Shown here: piece after piece, positions 1-9,433 of the stretch
Numbering within the stretch: the stretch's first letter is position 1
How the letters are laid out: each line of letters opens with the position of its first letter
Assembly (NCBI GenBank): GCA_900542145.1
Contig: UQMF01000005.1
Coordinates: 1 to 64,000, forward strand
Direction of reading: 5' to 3'
DNA from: an uncultured Oscillospiraceae bacterium
GTDB lineage: Bacteria; Bacillota; Clostridia; Oscillospirales; Ruminococcaceae
Length of the DNA stretch: 64,000 nt
The notes under the pieces: generated by a model
Database searches by the model: none
What the model was told of the DNA's origin: nothing
Seen by the model: the letters and a program-made list of their open reading frames with translations, nothing else
Position numbers and translations under genes: made by a program

Positions 1-125
1 TCACTTGAATTTTGTGTGGTAACTTTATTCTAGCAGATTTTGGTCTATCTCTCAACCTTTTTTCTTACTTTGTCCAATATCTATTGTAGCACTACATTGC
101 GCTCAATAATAATATGAATTACTAC

Positions 126-154
126 TGGACAAAATAGAAAAGCTGTGATATAAT
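126..154 (+). promoter_or_regulatory. sigma-A-type promoter for the DUF1858-trmK-Nif3 operon
   Basis: TGGACA at 126-131 and TATAAT at 149-154 with a 17-base spacer, about 70 bases before the first gene. The sequence before it (1-125) shows no gene I can support. Confidence 0.7.
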
Positions 155-224
155 ATATGATGTATATTTATCTCTCTGCGGCACAACGCAGGGACAGCAC
201 TGTAAATGAAAGGAAACAAAAACA

Positions 225-425
225 ATGAAAGTAACAAAGGATACAGTAATCGGCGATATTCTCGATGCAGCAGGCGAAGCTGCCGCTCCCATCTTCTTCA
301 GCATGGGAATGCACTGCCTGGGCTGCCCGGCTTCCCGCGGCGAAACCGTAGAGCAGGCTTGCATGGTTCACGGCGTGGACGCTGACGAGATCGTGGAGCA
401 GCTCAATGCAGCCATCGGCGAATAA
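225..425 (+). CDS. DUF1858 (hybrid-cluster-associated redox disulfide) protein
   Basis: A 66-residue protein matching the DUF1858/TIGR03980 family, small proteins often found beside hybrid cluster proteins or as domains of larger redox proteins; biochemical function is not established. The visible hallmark is the motif MHCLGCPAS with Cys31 and Cys34 two residues apart, a likely redox-active disulfide or metal-binding pair. The start is fixed by AAAGGAAA nine bases upstream of the ATG. The stop TAA overlaps the trmK ATG by one base (TAATG), so it is probably translationally coupled to trmK. No hybrid cluster protein is nearby, so the redox partner is unknown. Confidence 0.8.
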   Translation: MKVTKDTVIGDILDAAGEAAAPIFFSMGMHCLGCPASRGETVEQACMVHGVDADEIVEQLNAAIGE

Positions 426-1132
426 TGGTGAAACTTACCAGCAGGCTGCGCACCGCAGCTAATCTCTGCCGCAGAGGGGTCACCGTCTGCGACGTGGGGA
501 CTGACCATGCGCTGCTCGCCTGCTACCTTGCGCAGACCGGCGCAAAGTCCGTCATAGCGTCCGATGTGCGGGAGGGGCCTCTCTCCGCCGCACGCCGGAC
601 TATCGCGGAGCAGGGCGTGACCAACGTCGCCGCCGTGCTTTCCGACGGGCTTGAGAAGATAGACTACGCCGATGATGTCGTGATATGCGGCATGGGCGGC
701 GAACTTATCATGAAGATAATCTCCGGGTGCAGGTTCCTGTCTGAGGATACCCGGTTCATCCTTCAGCCCATGACCAGCGCAGAGGACCTCCGGGAGCTTC
801 TTTATCTCAACGGCTTTGAGATAATCGAGGAGCGCGCTGCCCGGGAGGGCGACCGCTTCTATACCATAATGCTGGTGAAATACACCGGCGTGAAGCGGCA
901 GATCGACGATGTGTTCATGTACTGCGGAAAGATCACGGACGCTGACATGCTGCGGAGGATCTCCACAAAGCTGAGGAGGATCGCCGACGGTCAGCAGAAG
1001 GCTGCGCAGGAACGTCCGGGACAGACAGACGAAGGCGACATGAGCGCGGCGGAGAATACCAGAAGCCTTGCCGACCGCATTGATGCGCACGCAAGGGAAA
1101 TTAACATCGACAGAGGTATGAAATGGGAATAA
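425..1132 (+). CDS. trmK: tRNA (adenine(22)-N1)-methyltransferase TrmK
   Basis: A 235-residue class I SAM-dependent methyltransferase of the TrmK family, which methylates N1 of A22 in tRNA in Gram-positive bacteria. The SAM-binding motif is seen near the N-terminus (VCDVGTDHALL, about residues 21-31), followed by an acidic residue after the second strand (SDVREGPL) and CGMGGELI near residue 90, both typical of the family. Length matches known TrmK proteins. It overlaps the upstream DUF1858 gene by one base and the downstream Nif3-like gene by ten bases; the trmK-Nif3 pairing is widely conserved in Firmicutes. The C-terminal helical tail is variable. Confidence 0.88.
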   Translation: MVKLTSRLRTAANLCRRGVTVCDVGTDHALLACYLAQTGAKSVIASDVREGPLSAARRTIAEQGVTNVAAVLSDGLEKIDYADDVVICGMGGELIMKIISGCRFLSEDTRFILQPMTSAEDLRELLYLNGFEIIEERAAREGDRFYTIMLVKYTGVKRQIDDVFMYCGKITDADMLRRISTKLRRIADGQQKAAQERPGQTDEGDMSAAENTRSLADRIDAHAREINIDRGMKWE

Positions 1133-1899
1133 CAGTAGGTCAGGTGCTGAGTTTTCTCAACACAATCGCACCGATGAACACGGCGGAAAGCTATGACAAT
1201 GTTGGACTTCTGACCGGAAGCTCAGCGGAGAACGTCACTGGAATAGCCGCCTGCCTTGATATAACCGAAGAAATAATTATCGAAGCGGTGTCGAAGAATG
1301 CGAACCTTATCGTATCCCACCACCCGGTGATATTCCACCCGATGAAGCGGATACTTGCCGGTAACCCGGTGTATTCTCTGGTACGCAACGACATCAGCGC
1401 CATCGCCATACATACGAACTTTGACATGTGCGAAGCCGGCGTGAACGACGCCCTGATGGAGCTCCTCGGCTGGCAGAGCGTGGGAGTCCTTGAGCAGACC
1501 CAGCCCACCGGGCTTGGTATCGGCGGAATTGCGGAGCTTCCGCTCGGATTCACCGCAAAGGCTCTCGCGGAGCACTGCAAGAAGTCCCTGGACCTTGAAA
1601 GCGTGAAGTACTGCGAGGGCGATACGCACGCGATAACTCGCATTGGCGTGTGCTCCGGCTCCGGCGGAGATCTGCTGGCGCGGGCGAAAGCCCTGGGCTG
1701 CCAGGCGCTCGTCACCGGAGATGTGAAGCACTCCGTGTGGATAGAAGCCGTGAACTCCGGCATGGCGCTCATCGACGCCGGACATTACGGCACGGAGAAG
1801 TGCGCTTCCCACCGCATTGCGACGCTGCTCAGCCGTGCATTCCCGGAGATCCCGGTGTTCACGCCGGACGTGGAGCACGAGCCTTGCAGCTATATCTGA
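1123..1899 (+). CDS. Nif3-like dinuclear metal center protein
   Basis: A 258-residue member of the Nif3/YqfO (DUF34) family, toroidal hexamers with a two-metal site whose substrate is unsettled. Metal-ligand motifs are visible: VSHHPVIFHP near residue 65, HTNFDMCEAGVND near residue 97, and the C-terminal GDVKHS and DAGHYGTEK motifs. It lacks the PII-like insert found in longer members, so it is a short form. The ATG lies inside the end of trmK (ten-base overlap), consistent with a coupled operon. Confidence 0.87.
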   Translation: MGITVGQVLSFLNTIAPMNTAESYDNVGLLTGSSAENVTGIAACLDITEEIIIEAVSKNANLIVSHHPVIFHPMKRILAGNPVYSLVRNDISAIAIHTNFDMCEAGVNDALMELLGWQSVGVLEQTQPTGLGIGGIAELPLGFTAKALAEHCKKSLDLESVKYCEGDTHAITRIGVCSGSGGDLLARAKALGCQALVTGDVKHSVWIEAVNSGMALIDAGHYGTEKCASHRIATLLSRAFPEIPVFTPDVEHEPCSYI

Positions 1900-1985
1900 A
1901 TCCTGAATTCCGGCGTACTCGCTGTCCTTTTGAGTCAGCCGCGTCCGGCTGTATGATGATCCCGAATTGACCTGGGGGTGTTTAT

Positions 1986-3746
1986 TTGTCACTTGACGGA
2001 GCGTTTCTTCATATCGTCACCAACGAACTCCAGCCGCTTGTCGGCGCGCGTGTGGACAAGGTGTATCAGCCTTCCCGGGAGGAGATCGTGGTTTCACTGC
2101 GCACATACCGCGACGGCGGAAAGAAAATCGTGCTCTCCGCCAACAGCGTGAGCGCCCGGGTGAACCTCACCTCCGCCGCATTCGAGAATCCGCAGCAGCC
2201 TCCTATGTTCTGCATGCTGCTGAGAAAGCACCTTTCCGGCGGCAAGCTCATGGCAATACGCCAGGACGGACTTGAGCGCATTGTCGCTCTGGATTTCGAG
2301 TGCACCAATGAAATAGGCGATATCGTGACGAATACCCTCATCGCAGAGATAATGGGACGTCACAGCAATATAATCCTCGTCCGGGACGGGCGCGTTATCG
2401 ACAGCGTGAAGCGTATCACGGACGATATTTCCTCCGTGCGCCGGGTGCTGCCGGGAATACAGTACGAAGCGCCGCCGCGCCAGGACAGGCTGTGCCTGCT
2501 GGAATGCGAGCCGGAGCAGGTGCTGAACGCCATAGCGGATTCCCCGGAGCGGCTCTGCAAGAAGCTTTCCGCAGTGCTGGAGGGAGTTTCGCCGATCCTC
2601 ACCCGTGAGATCGCGTGGTATTCCGCCAAGGACGTGGACGCCGTGTGCAGTGCGCTCTCCGACAGCGCCAGGGACAGGCTGAGATTTATTCTCGGCAGGA
2701 TAAAGTCCGCGCTTTCCGGCGGAGAGTGCAGCTTCACCGTGGTATCCGAACCGGGCGGCAGGAAGAAGGATTTCTGCTTCATCAACATCGAGCAGTATTC
2801 CACCTCCATGGTGATAAGCCATGCGGATTCTGCAAACGGACTGCTGGACGATTTCTTCGCTTCCCAGGACAGGACGGAGCGTACCAGACAGCGCGCCCAC
2901 GACCTGCTGAAACTCCTGATGAACAGCTATGAGCGCGTTTCAAGGAAACTCGAATTGCAGAAGAAGGAACTTGCGGAGTGCTCCGAAAGGGAGGCTTTCC
3001 GAGTCCGGGGCGACCTTATAAACGCGAACATCTGGCGGCTTGAAAAGGGACAGAGCAAGGCGGTGCTGGAGGATTTCACCACCGGAGAGCCGGTTGAAGT
3101 CCAGCTGGACCCCAGGCTCACCCCGGCGCAGAACGCGCAGAAGTACTACACCGAGTACCGCAAGCTGGACACTGCTGAGAAGAAGCTCACCGAGCTTATC
3201 GCCAAGGGGCAGCAGGAGCTTGTCTACATCGACAGCGTATTTGACGCCGCGAGCCGCACCGACAGCGAGATGGATCTGGCGGAGATACGCCGGGAGCTGC
3301 GCGAGCAGGGCTACCTCAAGGGCGGAGTACGGGCGGACGAAAAGGTGAAGAAAACCTCCGATCCACTGCATTTCCGTTCCAGCGAGGGGTTCGAAATTCT
3401 GGTCGGCAGGAACAACCGCCAGAACGACCAGCTCACTCTAAAGACCGCAAAAGCCGCCGATATCTGGCTGCACACGCAGGGAATCGCAGGTTCGCACGTC
3501 ATAATCCGCACCGAGGGGAAGCAGCCCGGCGAGCAGACGCTGTTTGAAGCGGCGCAGCTGGCGGCGTTCCATTCCAAGGGGCGCAGCGGCTCGGGCGTCC
3601 CGGTGGATTACGTCGCGGTGAAGTTCGTCAAGAAGCCGGCTGGCGCAAAGCCCGGCATGGTGATTTTCACGAACAACCGCACGCTGTACGTCACCCCGGA
3701 CGAGAATCTCGTCAATTCACTGAAAGCAAATAACGCAAAAGCGTAA
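1986..3746 (+). CDS. rqcH: Rqc2/NEMF homolog RqcH (ribosome-associated quality control)
   Basis: A 586-residue NFACT family protein. RqcH binds obstructed 50S subunits and directs C-terminal alanine tailing of stalled nascent chains; older annotations call it fibronectin-binding protein. The N-terminal NFACT-N domain begins SLDGAFLHIVTNEL; a charged helical coiled-coil region lies around residues 300-400; the C-terminal NFACT-R domain has the signature DIWLHTQGIAGSHVIIR near residue 495. The start is TTG at 1986, supported by GGGGGTG a few bases upstream; no better in-frame start is seen. It stands 35 bases before valS and may be cotranscribed with it. Confidence 0.9.
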   Translation: MSLDGAFLHIVTNELQPLVGARVDKVYQPSREEIVVSLRTYRDGGKKIVLSANSVSARVNLTSAAFENPQQPPMFCMLLRKHLSGGKLMAIRQDGLERIVALDFECTNEIGDIVTNTLIAEIMGRHSNIILVRDGRVIDSVKRITDDISSVRRVLPGIQYEAPPRQDRLCLLECEPEQVLNAIADSPERLCKKLSAVLEGVSPILTREIAWYSAKDVDAVCSALSDSARDRLRFILGRIKSALSGGECSFTVVSEPGGRKKDFCFINIEQYSTSMVISHADSANGLLDDFFASQDRTERTRQRAHDLLKLLMNSYERVSRKLELQKKELAECSEREAFRVRGDLINANIWRLEKGQSKAVLEDFTTGEPVEVQLDPRLTPAQNAQKYYTEYRKLDTAEKKLTELIAKGQQELVYIDSVFDAASRTDSEMDLAEIRRELREQGYLKGGVRADEKVKKTSDPLHFRSSEGFEILVGRNNRQNDQLTLKTAKAADIWLHTQGIAGSHVIIRTEGKQPGEQTLFEAAQLAAFHSKGRSGSGVPVDYVAVKFVKKPAGAKPGMVIFTNNRTLYVTPDENLVNSLKANNAKA

Positions 3747-3781
3747 ACATAAATCCCAAAAAACGAAAGGACAACATTGCA

Positions 3782-6415
3782 ATGAGAAAGGAACTTGCAA
3801 AGACCTACGCCCCGAAGGAATTCGAGGACCGTATCTATCATAACTGGGAGGAAAAGGGCTATTTCCACGCTGAGATAGACCCCAAGAAGAAGCCCTATAC
3901 CATCGTTATCCCCCCACCCAACATCACCGGACAGCTCCACATGGGACACGCACTGGACAACACCCTCCAGGATATCCTTATCCGCTGGAGAAGAATGCAG
4001 GGATTTTCCGCTCTGTGGCTCCCCGGAACAGACCACGCTTCCATCGCGACCGAGGCTAAGATCGTCGGCAAGATGAAGGAGGAGGGTCTGACCAAGGAAC
4101 AGATCGGCAGAGAGGAATTCCTCAAGCGCGCATGGGACTGGAAGCGCGTTTACGGCGGCCGTATCGTTCAGCAGCTCAAGAAGCTCGGAAGCTCCTGCGA
4201 CTGGGAGCGCGAGCGCTTTACTCTCGACGAGGGCTGCTCCAGAGCCGTTCAGAAGGTATTCATGGACCTCTACAACAAGGGGCTCATCTACCACGGCGTA
4301 AGAATGATCAACTGGTGCCCTAACTGTAAGACCTCCATCTCCGATATCGAGTGCGAGTACGAGGAGCAGGACGGATTCTTCTGGCACATCAACTATCCTC
4401 TGGCGGACGGCTCCGGCTTCGTTGAGATTGCTACCACCCGTCCGGAAACCCTGTTGGGCGACTCCGCGCTGGCGGTAAATCCGAACGACGAGCGCTACAA
4501 GGATATCGTCGGCAAGATGGTGAAGCTTCCTCTCACCGACCGTGAAATTCCGATAATCGCCGACGATTACGTTGACGTGGAGTTCGGTACCGGCGTCGTT
4601 AAGATCACCCCGGCGCACGACCCCAACGACTTCATGGTAGGTCAGCGCCACGACCTGCCGGTTATCTCCATGATGAACGACGACGCTACGATAAGCGCCG
4701 ACGTTGGCGGAAAGTACGCAGGCATGGACAGATACGAAGCAAGAAAGCAGATGGTCGCAGACCTCGAAGCCCAGGGACTTCTCGTAAAGGTAGAGCCGCA
4801 CAGACACAACGTCGGCTGCTGCCAGCGCTGCGGTACTACCGTTGAGCCGAGAGCCTCCCTCCAGTGGTTCGTTTCCATGAAGGAGCTTGCACAGCCGGCT
4901 ATCGACGTTGTAAAGTCCGGGGAGCTGCGCTATATTCCGAAGCGCTTTGAGAACGGCTATCTCTACTGGATGGAGAATATCCGCGACTGGTGCATCTCCA
5001 GACAGCTCTGGTGGGGTCACAGGATTCCGGCGTACTACTGCCAGAACCCCTCCTGCAAGCATACCGCCATCTCCCTCGATCCACTGGAGAAGTGCCCGAA
5101 GTGCGGCGCTCCCGTAAAGCAGGACGAGGATACCCTCGATACATGGTTCAGCTCCGCGCTGTGGCCTTTCTCCACCCTCGGGTGGCCGGACAAGACCCCC
5201 GAGATGGACTACTTCTATCCGACAAATACCCTGGTTACGGGCTATGACATTATCCCGTTCTGGGTTGCAAGAATGATATTCTCCGGTCTGGAACACACCG
5301 GTCAGAAGCCGTTCAGTGACGTTCTTATCCACGGTCTGGTGCGCGACGAGCAGGGACGCAAGATGTCCAAGTCCCTGGGCAACGGCGTTGATCCGCTGGA
5401 GATCATCGACAAGTACGGCGCCGACGCGCTCCGTCTGACCCTCGTCACCGGCAACGCTCCCGGCAACGACATGCGCTGGACAGAAACCAAGGTGACCAAC
5501 TCCAGAAACTTTGCAAACAAGCTCTGGAACGCTTCCAGATACATTCTGATGAACCTCCCCGAGGATTTCGGCACGCCGGTCCTCCCGGAGAACCTCCCCA
5601 TTGAGGACAAGTGGGTGCTCAGCCTGTATAACGACACAGTAAAGAGCGTTACCTCCAACCTGGAGGCATTCGAGCTTGGCGTTGCAGTACAGAACCTCAC
5701 CGACTTCATCTGGGACGTTTACTGCGACTGGTACATCGAGCTTACAAAGCCGCGTATCGCCGAGGGCGGTGAATCCGCGCTCGCTGCGCAGAACGTCCTG
5801 GTTTACATCATGCAGGGCATTCTGAAGCTGCTGCACCCGTTCATGCCGTTCATCACCGAGGAGATCTGGCAGTCCATGCCGGGCACCGAGAGCGAGAGCA
5901 TCATGGTTGCAGAGTGGCCGGAATATAACGAGAAGCTGCACTTCGGCGAGGCTGCCGAGGAATTCAGCCGTGTTGTCAGCGCCATCAAGGCTATCAGAGT
6001 ACAGCGCAACGAGCTGAACGTTCCTCCGTCAAAGAAGGTAACGATGACCGTTGAAACCCAGTACACCACCCTGTTCAGCGACTGCCGCAGATTCTTTGAG
6101 AAGCTCGCCGGCGCCGGGGAATTCACCGTAACCGAAAAGGCGGACGCTGCTGAGGGCATGATGACCGTTGTCACCGATTCCGCACGAGTATTCATTCCGA
6201 TGGGCGAACTGGTTGACAAGGATAAGGAACTTGCGCGCCTTGACAAGGAGAAGAAGGCTGCTGAAAAGGATATCGAGTTCCTCTCCAAGAAGTTGAACAA
6301 TCCGGGATTCCTTGCAAAGGCTCCGGCTCAGCAGATCGAGAACGAGCGTGCAAAGCTTGCGAAGGCAGAGGAGAAGCTGGCAAAGATCACAGCTTCCATC
6401 GAAGGCTTAAAGTAA
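3782..6415 (+). CDS. valS: valyl-tRNA synthetase
   Basis: An 877-residue class Ia aminoacyl-tRNA synthetase that charges tRNA-Val. The HIGH-type motif is PPNITGQLHMGHALDN near residue 45; the editing domain follows with the ATTRPETLLGDSALAVNP stretch; the KMSKS loop is GRKMSKSLGNG near residue 524; an anticodon-binding domain and the valyl-specific C-terminal coiled coil (about residues 810-877, Lys/Glu-rich) complete it. Length is normal. The ATG has AAAGGA about nine bases upstream. The 35-base gap before it is too short for a T-box leader, so it is not controlled by its own T-box here. Confidence 0.97.
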   Translation: MRKELAKTYAPKEFEDRIYHNWEEKGYFHAEIDPKKKPYTIVIPPPNITGQLHMGHALDNTLQDILIRWRRMQGFSALWLPGTDHASIATEAKIVGKMKEEGLTKEQIGREEFLKRAWDWKRVYGGRIVQQLKKLGSSCDWERERFTLDEGCSRAVQKVFMDLYNKGLIYHGVRMINWCPNCKTSISDIECEYEEQDGFFWHINYPLADGSGFVEIATTRPETLLGDSALAVNPNDERYKDIVGKMVKLPLTDREIPIIADDYVDVEFGTGVVKITPAHDPNDFMVGQRHDLPVISMMNDDATISADVGGKYAGMDRYEARKQMVADLEAQGLLVKVEPHRHNVGCCQRCGTTVEPRASLQWFVSMKELAQPAIDVVKSGELRYIPKRFENGYLYWMENIRDWCISRQLWWGHRIPAYYCQNPSCKHTAISLDPLEKCPKCGAPVKQDEDTLDTWFSSALWPFSTLGWPDKTPEMDYFYPTNTLVTGYDIIPFWVARMIFSGLEHTGQKPFSDVLIHGLVRDEQGRKMSKSLGNGVDPLEIIDKYGADALRLTLVTGNAPGNDMRWTETKVTNSRNFANKLWNASRYILMNLPEDFGTPVLPENLPIEDKWVLSLYNDTVKSVTSNLEAFELGVAVQNLTDFIWDVYCDWYIELTKPRIAEGGESALAAQNVLVYIMQGILKLLHPFMPFITEEIWQSMPGTESESIMVAEWPEYNEKLHFGEAAEEFSRVVSAIKAIRVQRNELNVPPSKKVTMTVETQYTTLFSDCRRFFEKLAGAGEFTVTEKADAAEGMMTVVTDSARVFIPMGELVDKDKELARLDKEKKAAEKDIEFLSKKLNNPGFLAKAPAQQIENERAKLAKAEEKLAKITASIEGLK

Positions 6416-6590
6416 TTAAGATACGCCGCATGGGACCGTGGGAATGGACAGACGGTTCAGCGCCGCCCGATGGCGGAGTTATCCCGGGGCGCTCCTGCGC
6501 ACGCCCGGCGGCGTTGAAGCGGCAGACATCAATAATGCTGCGAAAGCGGCACATTAATTCCGGATTCCGAATTTAATTTAAGGGGGCATT

Positions 6591-7496
6591 ATGGCAAAGA
6601 TGACTCTGGTCGTCCTTGCGGCGGGCATGGGAACACGCTTCGGCACAAGGATAAAGCAGCTTGAAAAGCTCGGACCCGACGGGGAGCTGCTTATAGATTA
6701 CTCAGTTTACGACGCTATCCGCGCGGGCTTCGACCGCGTTGTGTTCATTATCCGCCGGGATATCGAGGAACTATTCAAGTCCACCATCGGCGCACGGGTG
6801 GAGAAGCGTATCCAGACGGATTATGTCTTTCAGTCCACGGATCAGCTTCCGGTGCGGACGGGGGATTTTCCAGGGCGCGCAAGACCCTGGGGTACAGCGC
6901 AGGCGCTCTGGTGCTGCCGTGAAGCCCTGGACGGGCCGTTCGCTATCGTAAATGCGGACGACTTCTACGGACAGGACGCGTTCCGCCGTCTGGGAGGATT
7001 CCTCAGCAACTTTACGGCTGACGCGTGCTCCGTTGGATTTATGCTCAGGAATACCCTGTCGGATTTCGGCACGGTGAACCGCGGCGTCTGCAAGACTGAC
7101 GCGCAGGGGCTTCTCACAAAGGTGGAGGAAACCAAGAAGATCGCCCGGGGCGCGGACGGAGTTATTTCCGGCGACCACTGCGGCGAGAAGCGTATCCTCA
7201 GTGAGGACGACACCGTTTCCATGAGCATGTGGGGTTTCGGCGCGGAATTCCTGCCCAGGCTGGAGCGGCAGCTGTCCGCTTTTCTGGAGGGACTCCCGGC
7301 GGACGAGCCGGCGGCGGAGCTTACTATCGCTGACGCAGTGGACGCGGAGATCGGCAGCCGTGGATTCCGGGTGCAGAATCTCACCACGGACAGCCGGTGG
7401 TTTGGTATCACCTATGAGGCGGACGTGGATTCCGCCCGGGAAACGTTGAAGAGCAGTATCAACTCAGGGGTTTACCCAGCGCCGCTGTGGGGCTGA
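6591..7496 (+). CDS. sugar-phosphate nucleotidyltransferase family protein
   Basis: A 301-residue protein with the nucleotidyltransferase (glycosyltransferase-A-like) fold used by NDP-sugar pyrophosphorylases, which join a sugar 1-phosphate to a nucleotide. The N-terminal LAAGMGTRFG loop (residues 8-17) is the nucleotide-binding signature, and NADDFYGQDAF near residue 122 carries the metal-binding acidic residue. The substrate cannot be read from sequence; relatives are often called UTP-glucose-1-phosphate uridylyltransferase or mannose-1-phosphate guanylyltransferase-like. AAGGGGG lies six bases before the ATG. The 175 bases between valS and this gene show no clear promoter or terminator. 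Confidence 0.75.
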   Translation: MAKMTLVVLAAGMGTRFGTRIKQLEKLGPDGELLIDYSVYDAIRAGFDRVVFIIRRDIEELFKSTIGARVEKRIQTDYVFQSTDQLPVRTGDFPGRARPWGTAQALWCCREALDGPFAIVNADDFYGQDAFRRLGGFLSNFTADACSVGFMLRNTLSDFGTVNRGVCKTDAQGLLTKVEETKKIARGADGVISGDHCGEKRILSEDDTVSMSMWGFGAEFLPRLERQLSAFLEGLPADEPAAELTIADAVDAEIGSRGFRVQNLTTDSRWFGITYEADVDSARETLKSSINSGVYPAPLWG

Positions 7497-7521
7497 TATC
7501 ATTCAGGGGGAGGTGCCCGTT

Positions 7522-8640
7522 ATGCTGATCGTACCGATAGAAAACGTCACTGAGGGAATGGTGCTTGAAAAAGACGTTGCTTCCACCTCGGCGAAGGATT
7601 ACAAGACCCTGCTGATGAAGGGCACGGTGATCACTCGCGAAATGATCGACCTGCTTAAAAGAAAGGGCATAAAAAACATCACTGTCAGGGGCTTGGAGGA
7701 GCCTGCGGAAGATCCTAAGCCGGAGCAGATCATCTCTGCGGAAAAGACGGCGGAGGAGATTAAGAACCGTCATATCGGCAGGGCGCTGAACGAATTGAGT
7801 TCAGTGTTCGAGAACGAGGGCGAGATACAGAAGCTGTCCGAGAAGGCTATAAAGGAGGTCGACAGTATTGCGGACGATATCCTGGTTGATATCGGCAATG
7901 ATTCCTCCTATCTTGGCAACCAGATGATAGCCCTTCAGAACTACGATGATTATACCTACAAGCACTGCCTGAGAGTTGCAATGCTGTCCACCAGCATTGC
8001 AAACGAGCTGCACCTTCCCCAGGCGGACATCAAGGAAGTCATCGTGGCGGCGCTTCTGCATGATATCGGGAAATCCAACATAGACCATGAGATAATAGTC
8101 AAACCCGGAAAACTCACCGATGAGGAATTTGAGAAGATAAAACAGCACCCTTACATCGGCTATGAAATACTCAAGCGGTCCGGCGGATATAACGCGAATA
8201 TCCTGTCGGGAGTGCTGTTCCACCAGGAAAAGTTCGACGGCAGCGGATATCCTACCGGGCTTTCCGGCAGGCGTATTCCGCTCATCGCCCGGATAATAAC
8301 CGTGGCGGACGTATTTGACGCGCTCACCTCCAACCGCCCTTACCGCAGACCGTGGTCCGTGGCGGAAACCGAGGAGTACATGCTGGGAGGCTGCGGCGTG
8401 CACTTCGACTATGACGTCGTTGCGGCGTTCCTGCGGTCGTTTAACCCGTATCCCGTGGGTACTGTGGTGTCGCTGTCTGACGGACGGCACGGCGTGGTCA
8501 TAAGACACAACACTAATGTGCTGCGCCCTGTGGTGAGAATCAGCGGAGATGGTTCCGGCGAGGAGATAGATCTCGGCAGCGACTTCCGCTTCCTGTCGCT
8601 GATGATAACGGGAATTTACAGCGGAAATTACAATGTATGA
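7522..8640 (+). CDS. HD-GYP domain protein (probable cyclic-di-GMP phosphodiesterase)
   Basis: A protein of about 372 residues. An N-terminal region of about 60 residues (EGMVLEKDVA...) resembles domains that precede HD-GYP modules. The HD-GYP domain follows, with HDIGK near residue 182 and the HQEKFDGSGYP signature near residue 239, the residues used for metal binding and hydrolysis of cyclic di-GMP to pGpG/GMP. There is no receiver or transmembrane segment, so it should be cytosolic. A GTG at 7513 gives three more residues but touches the ribosome binding site AGGGGGAGG; the ATG at 7522 has proper spacing and is preferred. No GGDEF protein lies in the window. Confidence 0.85.
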   Translation: MLIVPIENVTEGMVLEKDVASTSAKDYKTLLMKGTVITREMIDLLKRKGIKNITVRGLEEPAEDPKPEQIISAEKTAEEIKNRHIGRALNELSSVFENEGEIQKLSEKAIKEVDSIADDILVDIGNDSSYLGNQMIALQNYDDYTYKHCLRVAMLSTSIANELHLPQADIKEVIVAALLHDIGKSNIDHEIIVKPGKLTDEEFEKIKQHPYIGYEILKRSGGYNANILSGVLFHQEKFDGSGYPTGLSGRRIPLIARIITVADVFDALTSNRPYRRPWSVAETEEYMLGGCGVHFDYDVVAAFLRSFNPYPVGTVVSLSDGRHGVVIRHNTNVLRPVVRISGDGSGEEIDLGSDFRFLSLMITGIYSGNYNV

Positions 8641-8656
8641 TTAAGGAGAAACTAAT

Positions 8657-9130
8657 ATGGTAGTCATCGAAATGGAAAACGGAAAGAAGATCAAGCTGGA
8701 GCTTTACCCCGACAAGGCTCCCATCACTGTTGAGAACTTCCTCAAGCTGGTGAAGGACGGCTTCTACGACGGTCTGATATTCCACAGAGTCATCAAGGAT
8801 TTCATGATCCAGGGCGGAGATCCCCAGGGAACCGGCATGGGCGGCGCAAAGGACAAGATCAAGGGCGAGTTCCTGATGAACGGTGTTCCCAACGATCTCA
8901 AGCACGAGCGCGGCGTGATCTCCATGGCAAGGGCGCAGAATCCGAATTCTGCAAGCTCCCAGTTTTTCATCTGTCACAAGGACAGCTTCTTCCTTGACGG
9001 TCAGTATGCTGCTTTCGGCAGAGTCGTTGACGGTATGGACGCGGTTGACGAGATCGCTGAAACCAGGACGGACTACAACGATCGCCCCCTCAACGACTGC
9101 AAGATGAAGCGCGTTTACATCGAGGACTGA
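8657..9130 (+). CDS. cyclophilin-type peptidyl-prolyl cis-trans isomerase
   Basis: A 157-residue single-domain cyclophilin that catalyses proline isomerisation in folding proteins. It begins directly with the fold (VVIEMENGKKIKLELYP) and shows FHRVIKDFMIQGGDPQGTG near residue 54 and SSQFFI near residue 105, which line the active site. There is no signal peptide, so it is a cytosolic PpiB-like enzyme. AAGGAG precedes the ATG, 16 bases after the HD-GYP gene. A strong intrinsic terminator follows. Confidence 0.95.
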   Translation: MVVIEMENGKKIKLELYPDKAPITVENFLKLVKDGFYDGLIFHRVIKDFMIQGGDPQGTGMGGAKDKIKGEFLMNGVPNDLKHERGVISMARAQNPNSASSQFFICHKDSFFLDGQYAAFGRVVDGMDAVDEIAETRTDYNDRPLNDCKMKRVYIED

Positions 9131-9146
9131 TCGCAATAAGCGCTGC

Positions 9147-9187
9147 GGCTGCGTGTTCCCGGCGAGGGAATGTGCAGCCATTTTTTC
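9147..9187 (+). terminator. intrinsic terminator after the cyclophilin gene
   Basis: Stem GGCTGC (9147-9152) with GCAGCC (9174-9179), an inner GTTCCC/GGGAAT pairing, then a run of six T. Confidence 0.85.
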
Positions 9188-9298
9188 AGTCTGATAATTA
9201 CGGCTGTTTTTTGTGCATTATGTACATATATTATGCGCCGATAAAGCATAATTTGTCCATAATCCGGGTATTAATTGACTTTTTAGGCTGCGTTGGTA

Positions 9299-9327
9299 TT
9301 GACAAAAACGCCGTTTTATAGTATCAT
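9299..9327 (+). promoter_or_regulatory. promoter for the deacetylase-bactofilin-atp transcription unit
   Basis: TTGACA at 9299-9304 and TATCAT at 9322-9327, spacer 17. It is the only good promoter seen in the gene-free stretch 9131-9433, which otherwise holds the cyclophilin terminator and an AT-rich leader. No clear terminator or second promoter was seen between 9434 and 19753. Confidence 0.7.
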
Positions 9328-9433
9328 TAGATAATAGGGGCAGAATCTGCTTTTTTGCCGTTTCCCCCCTGAAATGAAATGACGCGCCGCAGGTGTTGCG
9401 CCGCAGCGCTTCATATACAAATGAGGTCTTTAA

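Noticed and set aside
3747..3781. T-box leader for valS
   Set aside because: Only 35 bases separate rqcH and valS, too short for a T-box, and no specifier or T-box sequence is seen.
3608..5941. Very long open frame (777 codons) on the minus strand across valS
   Set aside because: It lies wholly antisense to valS, has no recognisable domain or ribosome binding site, and arises from the GC-rich codon bias of the real gene.
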